In this document: one piece after another, positions 16,866 to 24,551 of the stretch | Position numbering within the stretch: position 1 is the first letter of the stretch | Layout of the letters: every line of letters starts with the position of its first letter | NCBI RefSeq assembly: GCF_014650875.1 | Contig: NZ_BMVU01000026.1 | Location: 54,689-118,688, forward strand | Direction of reading: 5' to 3' | Length of the DNA stretch: 64,000 bases | Origin: Streptomyces minutiscleroticus | GTDB taxonomy: Bacteria; Actinomycetota; Actinomycetes; Streptomycetales; Streptomycetaceae | Notes under the pieces: generated by a model | What the model was told of the DNA's origin: nothing | Database searches by the model: none | What the model saw: only the letters and a program-made list of their open reading frames with translations | Program-made: the position numbers and the translations under genes

Positions 16866-17473
16866 CACACGGGCACGGCGCCTCCGACGGTCGCGCGGAA
16901 CGGGCGGGCCGCCGGGCGGGGAGTCACGGAGGGAGCGCGCGAAGGGGGAGACGGCGCCGCGGAGACAGTGTGGTCCACCGCGGCGCCCGTCGCCGTCACC
17001 TGCTCCGCGAGCGCCGTCGTACGGCCGGTGCGCGTATACCGGCGGGCAAAGCGGACGACGGTGGGCGGAGCGGGCGCGGCGGGCCGGACACGGCGCCGGC
17101 GTACCCCTCTTCGTGGCGTCCTGCGTCCTCACCGGCCCCGCCCGTGACGGCGCCGCCCGGCCCGGCCCGCGCCTGACCGGCACCGACCTGCTCGGTCTCC
17201 GGAACAGTGGCACACCTTCGGCCGCGCTCCTGGACCTGGGCATCGGCCGGTTCGGCACCGGCACCGGCCGCGGACCGGGTCGGGGGCCCCAGTGCCTCGG
17301 TCCCCGGCCCTGGGCTCTCCGCTTTCACCCCTCGGTCTTCGGCTCCCGGCCTTCGGCTCTCGACTTCGGCAGGAATCCTGTCAACGGGATAGGGTGGGAC
17401 CCGCTTCGGCCGGAGGGCGCGCGACCCGCTGCGCCCGACGGGACGGCCGGAGCGGCCGGGACGGGAGGGTGTC
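16866..17473. other. Gene-free stretch after the spore-pigment locus
   Basis: About 600 bp. Open frames here are Arg/Gly/Pro-rich and carry no domain. A run of related GGCATCGGCCGG/GGCACCGGC words occurs at about 17238-17285. No gene or RNA is supported. The promoter of the next MarR gene should be in the last 100 bases. Confidence 0.45.
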
Positions 17474-17929
17474 GTGCGGGAAGAGGTCGCGTCGGCGGAC
17501 GAACGGGGCGTGAAGGCGGCCCCCTCGCTGCTGTACCTGGTCAAGCGAGCCGAGCTGGTCGTCAGGGCCCGCCTCGACGAGGTCCTGAAGCCGGCCGGTG
17601 TGACGGCCCTGCAGTACACGGCGCTGACCGTGCTGGAGCGGCACGACGGACTGACCGCCGCCCAGCTCGCCCGCGACTCCTTCGTCACGGCCCAGTCCAT
17701 GGCCGACATGGTGCGCACACTGGAGGGCCGCGGCTACATCGCCCGCCGTCCCAACCCCGCCAACCGGCGCGAGCGGCTGATCGGCCTGACCGACCTCGGG
17801 CGCAGGCTGCTCGCCGACCACGCGCGGCCCGTACGGGAGCTGGAGGAGGCCATGACCGACGGCCTCACCCCCCGGCAGGTCGCGCACCTGCGCGACGCCC
17901 TCGACCACGCCTGGCGGAACCTGTCCTGA
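17474..17929 (+). CDS. MarR family transcriptional regulator
   Basis: The 151-residue winged-helix regulator has helix-turn-helix LTAAQLARDSFVTAQSMADMVRTLEGRG (about residues 57-84) and the wing IARRPNPANRRERLIGLTDLG. It has two flanking dimerisation helices (LLYLVKRAELVVRARLDEVL and the terminal LRDALDHAWRNL). GTG 17474 follows GGGAGGG. No divergent partner gene is present, and a hairpin follows directly, so it stands alone. Its target and ligand cannot be told from context. Confidence 0.87.
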   Translation: MREEVASADERGVKAAPSLLYLVKRAELVVRARLDEVLKPAGVTALQYTALTVLERHDGLTAAQLARDSFVTAQSMADMVRTLEGRGYIARRPNPANRRERLIGLTDLGRRLLADHARPVRELEEAMTDGLTPRQVAHLRDALDHAWRNLS

Positions 17930-17935
17930 CGCCGT

Positions 17936-17959
17936 GCCGGCGTGCGGGGGCACGCCGGC
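17936..17959. terminator. Hairpin after the MarR gene
   Basis: GCCGGCGTGC and GCACGCCGGC pair perfectly around GGGG, seven bases past the MarR stop. The converging rpsN gene could share it. Confidence 0.65.
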
Positions 17960-18067
17960 GGCGGGCCGTACGGTCGTGTCGCGAGGACGCGCCCGCACGG
18001 CCCGCCGCGCGGGACGCGTACGCACCCCCCGTCGGCCCCGCCGCCGGGGAGGCTCCTGCCGGCCCTC

Positions 18068-18373
18068 CTACCAGGAGGACTTGGTCACTCCGGGCAGGAA
18101 CCCGGCGTGCGCCTGCTCGCGCACCCGGACCCGTGAGAGGCCGAACCTGCGGAGGTGGCCGCGGGGGCGGCCGTCCACACTGTCGCGGTTGCGCACACGG
18201 GTCGCGCTGGCGTCCCGGGGCTGGTTGCGCAACTCCCGCAGGGCCGCGGCCCGTTCGGCCTCGCTCGAGCCCGGCCTGCGGACGACGTCCTTGAGCTCGG
18301 CGCGGCGGGCGGCGTAGCGCGCGACGACCGCCTTGCGCTTCTCGTTCTTCGCGATCTTGCTCTTCTTCGCCAT
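18068..18373 (-). CDS. rpsN: 30S ribosomal protein S14, zinc-independent paralogue
   Basis: This 101-residue long-form S14 starts MAKKSKIAKNEKRKAVVARYA and ends FLPGVTKSSW. It lacks the two C-x-x-C zinc pairs of the usual actinobacterial zinc S14, so it can replace that protein when zinc is scarce. Its ATG overlaps the L28 stop (ATGA), so the pair is coupled. The neighbours L28, COG0523 and S18 mark this as the Zur-controlled ribosomal set known from S. coelicolor. Confidence 0.95.
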   Translation of the reverse strand: MAKKSKIAKNEKRKAVVARYAARRAELKDVVRRPGSSEAERAAALRELRNQPRDASATRVRNRDSVDGRPRGHLRRFGLSRVRVREQAHAGFLPGVTKSSW

Positions 18374-18609
18374 CAGACACGCTCCCCGCGTGCCCTGATC
18401 CGTGCCACGGCGGCTTCGACGCCGATGGCGTCGACCGTCTTGATCGCCTTGGCGCTCAGCACGAGCCGGACGTACCGGCCCTCGCTCGGGAGCCAGTACC
18501 GCTTGCGCTGGACGTTGGGGTCGAACCGGCGCGAGGTGCGCCGGTGGGAGTGGGAGATCTTGTTGCCGAAGCCGGGGCGGGCTCCGGTCAGCTGGCAGTG
18601 CGCGGACAC
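18373..18609 (-). CDS. rpmB: 50S ribosomal protein L28, zinc-independent paralogue
   Basis: This 78-residue L28 (MSAHCQLTGARPGFGNKISHSHRRTSRRF, NVQRKRYWLPSEGRYVRLVLS) has a single Cys and none of the C-x-x-C pairs of zinc-binding L28. It is the first gene of the minus-strand pair and starts about 50 bases from a Zur-box-like sequence, so it should be induced by zinc starvation. The short form and the coupled S14 fit the C-minus ribosomal protein group. Confidence 0.94.
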   Translation of the reverse strand: MSAHCQLTGARPGFGNKISHSHRRTSRRFDPNVQRKRYWLPSEGRYVRLVLSAKAIKTVDAIGVEAAVARIRARGERV

Positions 18610-18661
18610 GCTTGCGCTTCTCCTTCCACGGGGGCCGCGAGGCGGGAGCCCCTATCGTTAA

Positions 18662-18676
18662 TGAAAATCGTTGTCG
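18662..18676. promoter_or_regulatory. Zur box
   Basis: TGAAAATCGTTGTCG matches 12 of 15 positions of the TGAAAATGATTTTCA-type Zur operator from memory, in the 320-bp space between divergent rpmB and the L31 remnant/COG0523 gene. It is an A+T-rich island in G+C-rich DNA and lies about 53 bases upstream of the rpmB start. Zur with zinc would repress both directions. A gel-shift would decide. Confidence 0.7.
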
Positions 18677-18812
18677 TATGCTACCCGTCGTGGCCCGGCC
18701 CGAGGTACCCCGGTCGCCGGACTCCGCTCCGCCGCCGCGATCGGCCCCCCGTGCGCGGTCCGGACGAGTCGTCGGCCCACCCCGTCCCCGGGCGCCGACT
18801 TCCTCCACCCCG

Positions 18813-18842
18813 CACAGACACAGACACAGACACAGACACAGA
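18813..18842. repeat. Five tandem CACAGA hexamers
   Basis: CACAGA repeats exactly five times and ends directly before AAGGACC, the ribosome binding site of the L31 remnant. It forms most of the leader between the Zur box and the remnant. Hexamer slippage here could alter leader length. Confidence 0.85.
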
Positions 18843-18854
18843 CAAGGACCCGTT

Positions 18855-18929
18855 ATGACATCCGGAATCCACCCCGCGTACGGACCCGCCGGGGGCCCGG
18901 CCCGCCGCCACGGTCGCGGAGGTCGCTGA
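18855..18929 (+). pseudogene. rpmE2: Remnant of rpmE2 (L31 type B), 24 codons
   Basis: The peptide begins MTSGIHPAYGP, which is the N-terminus of zinc-independent ribosomal protein L31 (family start M-K-x-GIHP-x-Y-x-PV). It then diverges into Gly/Arg-rich residues and stops after 24 codons, where real L31 type B has about 80-85. AAGG lies upstream of the ATG. Its TGA overlaps the ATG of the COG0523 gene (TGATG), the coupling expected of an intact L31 gene. L33, which lies beside L31 in the S. coelicolor locus, is absent too. A deletion that kept the start and the stop coupling is the simplest reading. Confidence 0.75.
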
Positions 18930-20083
18930 TGGCTCCGGAAACCCGGCTGCCGGTCGTCCTCGTCGCGGGGCTGCACGCCGACGCGCGCCGTCTCACCGTG
19001 GACCGGCTGCTGCACGACGTACCCGGCAGCGTCGCCCTGCACCACGACCTGTCGTCCGCGCCCGCCGGCACCGTGCACCGCACCGTCCGCGACGCCCTGG
19101 GCCAACGGTCACAAGGGGAGACGCCCCTGGTCAACGACTGCGCCTGCTGCGCGCTGCGCGAGGACCTCGTCCCCGAACTGGAACGGCTGGCGAGGGACGG
19201 CACGACGCGGCTGGCGGTGGTCGAGCTGTGGGACTCCGTCGAGCCCCGGGCGATGGCCGAGGTCGTGGCGGCGAACGGCGGGGGACCGCTGCGCCTGACC
19301 GGTGTGATGACGGCCGTCGACCCGTCCCTGCTGCTCTCCTGCCTCGGCAACGGCGACGACCTCGCGGAGGCCGGGCTGGCGGCCGCGGCCTCCGACCAGC
19401 GCACCGTGGGCGACACCTGGGCCCGTCAGCTCGAGTACCCGGGCGTGCACGTCGTCGTCGACCAGGACGCGGCGGACGCGGACGACCTCGAACTCCTGCG
19501 GCAACTGCACCCGACCGCACACCGTGTGCCGCTCGACTCGGAGGAGCTCGTCCGGCTGGCCTTCGCCGGCTTCGACGTGGAGAGCGCGGCGACGGCCCAG
19601 CACCCGGCGTGCGCCCTGCTGCCCCAGGAGGCCGACGAGGCCGGGGTCGCCACCCTGGTCTGGCGCAGCCACCGTCCGTTCCACCCCGAGCGCCTGTACG
19701 ACGCTCTGGAGGACCTGTGCTGCGCCGCGGTCCGCAGCCGCGGCCGGTTCTGGCTCGCCGACCGGCCCGACACCCTGCTGGCCTGGGACGCGGCCGGCGG
19801 CGCGCTGTGCGTGGAGAGCGCCGGGCCCTGGCTCGCCTCGCTGCCCGACGCGGCGTGGGAGATGGTGCCGCCGGTGCGCCGTGCCGCCGCCGCGCTCGAC
19901 TGGCACCCCGAGCACGGGGACCGCTGCCAGCACCTGGTCTTCACCTCGCCCGGGCTCGACCGCGACGGTCTCACCACCGTCCTGGAGTCCTGCCTGCTCA
20001 CGGACGCGGAGCTGGCGGGCGGGCCGGAGCGGTGGAAGCACTTCCCGGCCGTCTTCGACCAGTTCCTGGACCCCGTCCCCTGA
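18929..20083 (+). CDS. COG0523 (CobW/YciC-like) protein of the Zur locus, no P-loop
   Basis: This 384-residue member of the zinc metallochaperone GTPase family carries the metal motif as CACC at residues 71-74 in VNDCACCALREDL. The C-terminal CobW_C region is RSHRPFHPERLYDALEDL and RGRFWLADRPDTLLAWD. The N-terminus, where G-x-x-G-x-GKT is expected, reads LPVVLVAGLHADARRLTVDRLL, so the Walker A motif is missing and GTP hydrolysis is doubtful. Actinobacterial members beside L31 may share this. The start at 18929 overlaps the L31 remnant stop and has GGAGG upstream. S18 follows. Confidence 0.85.
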   Translation: MAPETRLPVVLVAGLHADARRLTVDRLLHDVPGSVALHHDLSSAPAGTVHRTVRDALGQRSQGETPLVNDCACCALREDLVPELERLARDGTTRLAVVELWDSVEPRAMAEVVAANGGGPLRLTGVMTAVDPSLLLSCLGNGDDLAEAGLAAAASDQRTVGDTWARQLEYPGVHVVVDQDAADADDLELLRQLHPTAHRVPLDSEELVRLAFAGFDVESAATAQHPACALLPQEADEAGVATLVWRSHRPFHPERLYDALEDLCCAAVRSRGRFWLADRPDTLLAWDAAGGALCVESAGPWLASLPDAAWEMVPPVRRAAAALDWHPEHGDRCQHLVFTSPGLDRDGLTTVLESCLLTDAELAGGPERWKHFPAVFDQFLDPVP

Positions 20084-20245
20084 CCGTCCGGCCCCGTTCC
20101 CCGTCCCTTTGGCCTTCCCCCTGTCCCCCCGACTCCCGACCTTCGACCCCGTTCCGTGGTCTCCGGGCCCGTCCCGCGACTCCGCGCCCCGTTCCGAACG
20201 TTCCCGAGACCACCGTCGCCACGACCAGCCCCCGAGGAGCACACC

Positions 20246-20482
20246 ATGGCACGCAGCCGGCGCCCGCGCCCCGCGCGGTCCCCGCGCCCCAACCCCCTGG
20301 ACGCCGCGGGCATCACCTACATCGACTACAAGGACACCGACCTGCTGCGGAAGTTCGTCTCCGACCGCGGCAAGATCCGCAGCCGCCGGGTCACCCGGGT
20401 CACGGCCCGGCAGCAGCGGCAGCTCGCGGCCGCCGTCAAGAACGCCCGGGAGATGGCGCTCCTGCCCTATTCCAGCCGCTGA
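20246..20482 (+). CDS. rpsR: 30S ribosomal protein S18, second paralogue
   Basis: The 78-residue protein has the core S18 block NPLDAAGITYIDYKDTDLLRKF followed by SDRGKIRSRRVTRVTARQQRQ and VKNAREMALLPY. The Arg/Pro N-terminal tail carries no Cys. It lies 160 bases after COG0523, in the order seen in the Zur-controlled locus of S. coelicolor. ATG 20246 follows GAGGAG. It is probably made during zinc starvation in place of the housekeeping copy. Confidence 0.94.
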   Translation: MARSRRPRPARSPRPNPLDAAGITYIDYKDTDLLRKFVSDRGKIRSRRVTRVTARQQRQLAAAVKNAREMALLPYSSR

Positions 20483-20497
20483 CACCGTTGCGGGTGC

Positions 20498-20529
20498 GCC
20501 CGGGCCGGTCCGTCCGGACCGGCCCGGGC
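20498..20529. terminator. Bidirectional hairpin between rpsR and hmpA
   Basis: A 14-base perfect stem, GCCCGGGCCGGTCC with its complement at 20516-20529, and loop GTCC. It lies just after the S18 stop and faces the convergent flavohaemoglobin gene. Confidence 0.75.
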
Positions 20530-20625
20530 GGCTGCCGCCGGCCGCGCGGGTCGCCCGTGGGCGTACCGGCCGTGCGCGGCGGCCCGGAGCGGCGGCCCGG
20601 AGCGGCGGGCCGGGGACGGCGCCGG

Positions 20626-21831
20626 TTACTTGCCGAGCCAGAGGTCGGGGCCGAAGACCTCGTAGTGGACGGCGGAGGGGGACAGGCCCTTGTCCAGGAG
20701 CTGTCCGCGCACCGCGCGCATGAAGGGCAGGGGGCCGCACAGGTAGGCGGTGGTCCCGGAGGGCAGGTCGAGGCCGTCCAGGTCCGCCCGGCCGGCCGAG
20801 ACGCCGGGGCCGGTGAGGTCGGCGGCGCCGGACTCGTACCACCGGTGCAGGGAGGCATGGGGCAGGCGGCCGACGAGCTCGGCCTGCTCGTCGCGGTGGA
20901 CGTGGTCGGCCGGGGAGCGGTCGGCGTGCACCACGACGACCCGGCGCGGCGAGGAGGCCAGCGCCAGGTGGTCGAGCATGGAGAGCATGGGCGTGACGCC
21001 GATGCCGGCGGAGGCGAGCAGGAGGGGGCCGTCGCCCTCGGGCAGGACCAGGTCGCCGAAGGGGAGGGAGACGTCGAGGGCGTCGCCGACCCGCGCGTGG
21101 GCGTGGAGGCGGGAGGAGACCTCGCCGTCGGGGACGGAGCCGTCGGCGCGGTGCTCCCTCTTGACGGTGATGCGCCACGTCTTCTGTCCCGGTGCGGAGG
21201 ACAGGCTGTACTGGCGGATCTGCCGCGCGCCGTCGGGGAGCCGGACGCGGACGCCGACGTACTGGCCCGGCCGGAACGGCGGGAGGGGCAGGCCGTCGGG
21301 CCGGCGCAGGACGAGGGAGACGGCGTGGGCGGACTCCTCGTGGCGCTCGGCGATCTCCAGGGTGCGCCAGACGTCGCCCTCGGCCACCTGGGCCTGCGCG
21401 TACAGCCGTGCCTCCAGGGCGATGAGCGCGTTGGCCATCAGCCAGTAGACCTCCTCCCAGGCGGCCGCGATCTGCGGGGTGACCGCGTCCCCGAGCACCT
21501 CGCCGACGGCCGCCATCAGGTGCCGGCCCACGATCGTGTACTGGTCGGGGGTGATGCCCAGCGAGGCGTGTTTGTGGGCGATGCGGGACAGGACGGCGTC
21601 GGGCCGCTCGCCGGGGCGCTCCACCAGCACGGTGGCGAAGGCGGCGACGGCGCCGGCCAAGGCCTCGCGCTGGGCGCCGCTGACCTGGTTGGTGCGGTTG
21701 AAGAGGTTCTTCAGCAGGTCGGGGTGGTCCTCGAAGAGCCGCTCGTAGAACCGTCCGGTGATCGTGGTGAGGTTGGCGCCCACCACGGGGAGGGTGGTCT
21801 GCACGAGCGGGGCCGACTGCGCGGAAAGCAT
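20626..21831 (-). CDS. hmpA: Flavohaemoglobin (nitric oxide dioxygenase)
   Basis: This 401-residue cytoplasmic enzyme oxidises NO to nitrate with O2 and NADPH. The globin domain (1-150) has the B10 Tyr in TGRFYERLF, Gln/Asn in NRTNQVSGAQREAL and the proximal His in IAHKHASLGI. A ferredoxin-reductase FAD domain follows (FRPGQYVGVRV, RQIRQYSLSSAPG), then an NAD(P) domain (LLASAGIGVTPMLSML, TAYLCGPLPFM). An Rrf2 regulator of NsrR type is encoded 110 bases upstream in the same direction, so induction by NO is expected. ATG 21831 is preceded by AAGGAG. Confidence 0.95.
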   Translation of the reverse strand: MLSAQSAPLVQTTLPVVGANLTTITGRFYERLFEDHPDLLKNLFNRTNQVSGAQREALAGAVAAFATVLVERPGERPDAVLSRIAHKHASLGITPDQYTIVGRHLMAAVGEVLGDAVTPQIAAAWEEVYWLMANALIALEARLYAQAQVAEGDVWRTLEIAERHEESAHAVSLVLRRPDGLPLPPFRPGQYVGVRVRLPDGARQIRQYSLSSAPGQKTWRITVKREHRADGSVPDGEVSSRLHAHARVGDALDVSLPFGDLVLPEGDGPLLLASAGIGVTPMLSMLDHLALASSPRRVVVVHADRSPADHVHRDEQAELVGRLPHASLHRWYESGAADLTGPGVSAGRADLDGLDLPSGTTAYLCGPLPFMRAVRGQLLDKGLSPSAVHYEVFGPDLWLGK

Positions 21832-21941
21832 CGGGCACTCCTTAACTTGAACAGAAAACTCTAATTTTTGGGCGGGGTCGAGGTGCGGCCGTCGGTGCGG
21901 TGCGGTGCGGTGTGCTGCGCTGCCGTGGCGGGCGCGGGCGG

Positions 21942-22382
21942 TCAGCCCGGCGGTCCGCCGAGGGCGAGGAGGACGGGGCCGGTGGGGGAGGCGACGAGGT
22001 CGTCGACGGTGAGGTGGTCGAGGGAGGCGTAGAAGGCATCCTGGGCCCGGCGCAGCGCGTGCCGCAGCCGGCAGGCGCCGGCGAGCGGGCAGGCCTGCTC
22101 GCCCTCACAGGTGACGACCTCGCGGTCGCCCTCCAGTGCCCGCACCAGCTCGCCCACCCCGGTGCGCCGTCCGGCCGGGGTCAGGGACAGCCCTCCGTTG
22201 CGCCCCCGGCGGGCCTCGATCACGCCCAGGTGCTGCAGGTGTGCGATCGCCTTGGTCATGTGGGTGTAGGGGACGTTCATGCCGTCCGCGATCTGCCTCG
22301 TGGTCAGCAGCTCCTCGCCGTCCATGACGGCCAGGCGCATCACCGCCCGAAGCGCGAGATCCGTGTACCTGGTCAGTCGCAC
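21942..22382 (-). CDS. nsrR: Rrf2-family nitric oxide sensor NsrR
   Basis: The 146-residue regulator has winged HTH LTTRQIADGMNVPYTHMTKAIAHLQHLG. The cluster ligands are Cys92, Cys98 and Cys104 (TCEGEQACPLAGAC) plus Asp8 in MRLTRYTDLALR. These match the Asp and three Cys of the [4Fe-4S] S. coelicolor NsrR, one residue shifted. NO damages the cluster and releases repression of hmpA and of nsrR. GTG 22382 is the start. The gene is in the same direction as hmpA, but each has its own A+T-rich upstream region. Confidence 0.92.
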   Translation of the reverse strand: MRLTRYTDLALRAVMRLAVMDGEELLTTRQIADGMNVPYTHMTKAIAHLQHLGVIEARRGRNGGLSLTPAGRRTGVGELVRALEGDREVVTCEGEQACPLAGACRLRHALRRAQDAFYASLDHLTVDDLVASPTGPVLLALGGPPG

Positions 22383-22397
22383 ATCCGCACTCTAGCA

Positions 22398-22420
22398 ATG
22401 TTGCATTTCAGATACCTATT
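22398..22420. promoter_or_regulatory. Candidate NsrR auto-operator
   Basis: The 23-base A+T-rich ATGTTGCATTTCAGATACCT... segment directly upstream of nsrR has the loose 11-1-11 symmetry and ATTT/TATCT core expected of NsrR sites. Half-site agreement is about 6 of 11, so this is a weak call. The hmpA upstream segment (21842-21868) is also A+T-rich and is the likely second site. Confidence 0.35.
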
Positions 22421-22539
22421 TCGAGTCCTGTGAGCCCCGCCTCCCGTGGAGGCATCCGGCCACCCGGCTCCGCAGCGGACAGGGGAGAGGGCTCACCGGG
22501 GCCGGTACGGCACCGAGGCCGGTTCCGTGCGCCGCCGAC

Positions 22540-22750
22540 GACCCGTTCGACGACGTGGAGGAGGCCCGTGCCACCGGCGTGATCAACCACGAAGTCGGGC
22601 ACCGCCCGGGGACGGCCACGAGACGTGCCCGCGCGGGGGCGTCCCGCGCCGGTGATGATGCAGCAGATCAAGGGACTCAAGGGGTGCGTGGCCGACGCCT
22701 GGCCCTACGACACCCACGGGACGTTCCTCGCGGTCCCGAGGTACGGTGAC
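22540..22750 (+). pseudogene. 3' remnant of a DUF3152 (HExxH metalloprotease-like) gene, three frames
   Basis: Pieces of the DUF3152 C-terminal domain follow one another in three frames: DPFDDVEEARATGVINHEVGH with its HEVGH metal motif (from about 22540), DGHETCPRGG (about 22613), and PAPVMMQQIKGLKGCVADAW with PYDTHGTFL (about 22645-22735). Order and spacing match the intact family, in which VINHEVGHRLGHGHE runs into CPG..PAPVMMQQ. At least two frameshifts are needed and the N-terminal half is absent, so it cannot make a full protein. Recognition of the family is from memory. Confidence 0.7.
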
Positions 22751-22858
22751 CGGTCCTCCCGGCGGCGTCGCCGGACAGCCCGGCGGAGCGAGCGGCCGTC
22801 CGGCACGTGACCGGCCACCCGGCTGCGTACGCGGGGCGGCCGACGGTGGTCCCGGCCG

Positions 22859-23431
22859 TCAGGGCACCGCCCGCCACGCATCGGCGAGGGAGCGGACGGA
22901 CGCGGAACGGTGCTCCGGAGCGGCGGCGGTCGCCGTCCTGACGACCTCCCACTGGCCGGGCGTCCCGCGCGCCACCGGTCCTCCTCGTCGCCGGTGTCCA
23001 GGAGGAGACGGATCGCCCGGCCGAGGACGAACACGGTCGTCCGGATGTCGATCGGCGCGCCGCGCACGAACGTCTCCGGCGCCATGCAGCGCCTCGACCC
23101 GGGCAGCCGGTCCGCCGCGAGGACGAAGGGGCCCGGCCGGTACTCGTCCAGGTCGCACAGCACCATGCGGTGTGCGTCGAAGTCGTACAGCATGCATCCG
23201 TCGTAGGGGCCGACCGCGACGGACCCGGCCTCCTCCACGGCCAGGTGGGCGTCGAGGACGGACTCCAGCGCCGCGTGCACCAGGGGGCGCGGCTGGGCCC
23301 CGAGGCGCCATCGGGCTGCCGGGCGCGGCACGGCCCCCGCTGCGCGAGACGGTCGGGTGGTGGAGGACCTCGCCGTCCGCCCAGGGGTGGACCAGTACGG
23401 GGCCGGCGTCTGTGGTGAAGGAGTGTGTCAC
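22859..23431 (-). pseudogene. Ser/Thr kinase-like gene remnant, frameshifted
   Basis: Reading down the minus strand, VTHSFTTDAGPVLVHPWADG (from 23431) is continued in a second frame by ALESVLDAHLAVEEAGSVAV, GPYDGCMLYDF, CDLDEYRPGPF, RRCMAPETF and IDIRTTVFVLGRAIRLLL. It ends in the first frame as PEHRSASVRSLADAWRAVP. Together these are the C-lobe of the small kinase family with catalytic YDG-x-x-x-YDF and DLD (DFG-like) motifs and an APE motif. The N-lobe is missing and at least two frameshifts (about 23320 and 22950) break it. A decayed gene beside the DUF3152 remnant. Confidence 0.68.
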
Positions 23432-23639
23432 GCGCCGGCCGCCCGGGATGCGAGCGGTGCAAGGACCGGAGAAGACCGCGGCGAGGAGGGGACAGGGGCG
23501 GGGCAAGGACTCGGGCCGGGGCGGGGCGAGGGCCGGAGCGAGACCGGGGCAAGGGGCGGAGCGGGAGCCGGAGCGAGGTCGGGGGCCGGGTGCCCGGTCC
23601 TGGTCCGGAGTCCGGCACCCGCCCTCGCCCGGACGGTCC

Positions 23640-23837
23640 TCAGTCCTTCTTCTCGCCCAGCTTCCCGACGTAGTCCTGGACCTTGTCGACGGCGGTGCCG
23701 ATCCTGTCGCTGTGCTTGCCGCCGGTCCTGTCGTCGAGGAAGTCGCCGGCCTTCTCCAGCCCCGCGGAGATCTTGTCACCGTGGGCCTCGGCGAGGTCCT
23801 CGGCCTTCTCCTTGAGGTTCCTCAGGGCGTCGAACAT
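23640..23837 (-). CDS. MT0933/Rv0909-like small antitoxin-family protein
   Basis: The 65-residue, charged, helical protein MFDALRNLKEKAEDLAEAHGD ends with KAGDFLDDRTGGKHSDRIGTA and DKVQDYVGKLG, the pattern of the MT0933 antitoxin family. AAGGAG precedes ATG 23837. No toxin gene is beside it, and such genes are often solitary and abundant in streptomycetes, so a role as a stress-related small protein is as likely as a toxin-antitoxin pair. Confidence 0.75.
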   Translation of the reverse strand: MFDALRNLKEKAEDLAEAHGDKISAGLEKAGDFLDDRTGGKHSDRIGTAVDKVQDYVGKLGEKKD

Positions 23838-23963
23838 GGTGTGGGTACTCCTTTGCTGGTGTGTCCTGCTCGTCCGCGGGAACGGCGATCCCGCATCGCC
23901 TGCGCGTGACCCATGACCCGTGATCCGTGACCCGTCATGCGTGGCGCACGACGCGTGTCGCGG

Positions 23964-24551
23964 CTAAAGGTGTGCGGCGATCGACGGCAGCAGGTCCTGG
24001 AACGTGCGCCCGGAGGCGGGTTCGCCGATGGCCTTCATCCGCCAGCCGCCGCCGCTGCGGTACACCTTCGCCATGATCTGGGCGGTGTGGTCGCCGCCGC
24101 CGGTGAGGGTGTAGCGGGCCAGCTCGGCTCCCGTGGTCTCGTCGACCAGGCGGCAGAAGGCGTTCTGCACCTCGGCGAAGGTCTGGCCGGTGAAGGAGTT
24201 GACGGTGAACACGATCTGGTCGATGTGGGCGGGGACCCGGGCCAGGTCCACCAGGACGACCTCGTCGTCGTCCCCGGCGCCGGCCCCGCCGACGAGGTTG
24301 TCCCCGGTGTGCCGGACGGAACCGTCGTCGCTGGTCAGGTGCTGGAAGAAGACGACGTCGGCAGGCTGTCCCGAGGCGAACAGCACGGCGGAGGCGTCCA
24401 GGTCGATCGCGCCGCCCCCGCCGGTGAGCTTGGCCAGGAAGCCCTTGCGGGGCGCGGCCTGCCAGCCCAGGCCCATGCGGACGGCGGTCAGGCTGCTGCC
24501 GTCGGACTTGCTGAGGCTGATCTGCTGGCCCTTGCCCAGATTGACGGTCAT
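23964..24551 (-). CDS. terD: TerD family calcium-binding stress protein (internal start)
   Basis: The 195-residue TerD domain begins MTVNLGKGQQISLSKSDGSS and carries the acidic loops that bind calcium (IDLDASAVLF, HTGDNLVGGAGAGDDDEVVL). It ends GGGWRMKAIGEPASGRTFQD. AAGGAG lies eight bases before ATG 24551, so it is almost certainly translated on its own as well as possibly through the upstream membrane frame. Family members act in tellurite resistance and general stress; here no terABC genes are adjacent. Confidence 0.93.
   Translation of the reverse strand: MTVNLGKGQQISLSKSDGSSLTAVRMGLGWQAAPRKGFLAKLTGGGGAIDLDASAVLFASGQPADVVFFQHLTSDDGSVRHTGDNLVGGAGAGDDDEVVLVDLARVPAHIDQIVFTVNSFTGQTFAEVQNAFCRLVDETTGAELARYTLTGGGDHTAQIMAKVYRSGGGWRMKAIGEPASGRTFQDLLPSIAAHL

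Noticed and set aside
18681..18911. Minus-strand ORF with a (Ser-Val) repeat
   Set aside because: It is only the complement of the CACAGA hexamer tract and has no ribosome binding site or homology.
23640..23837. Toxin-antitoxin pair at the MT0933-like gene
   Set aside because: No toxin-like gene lies on either side; the nearest genes are a kinase remnant and TerD.
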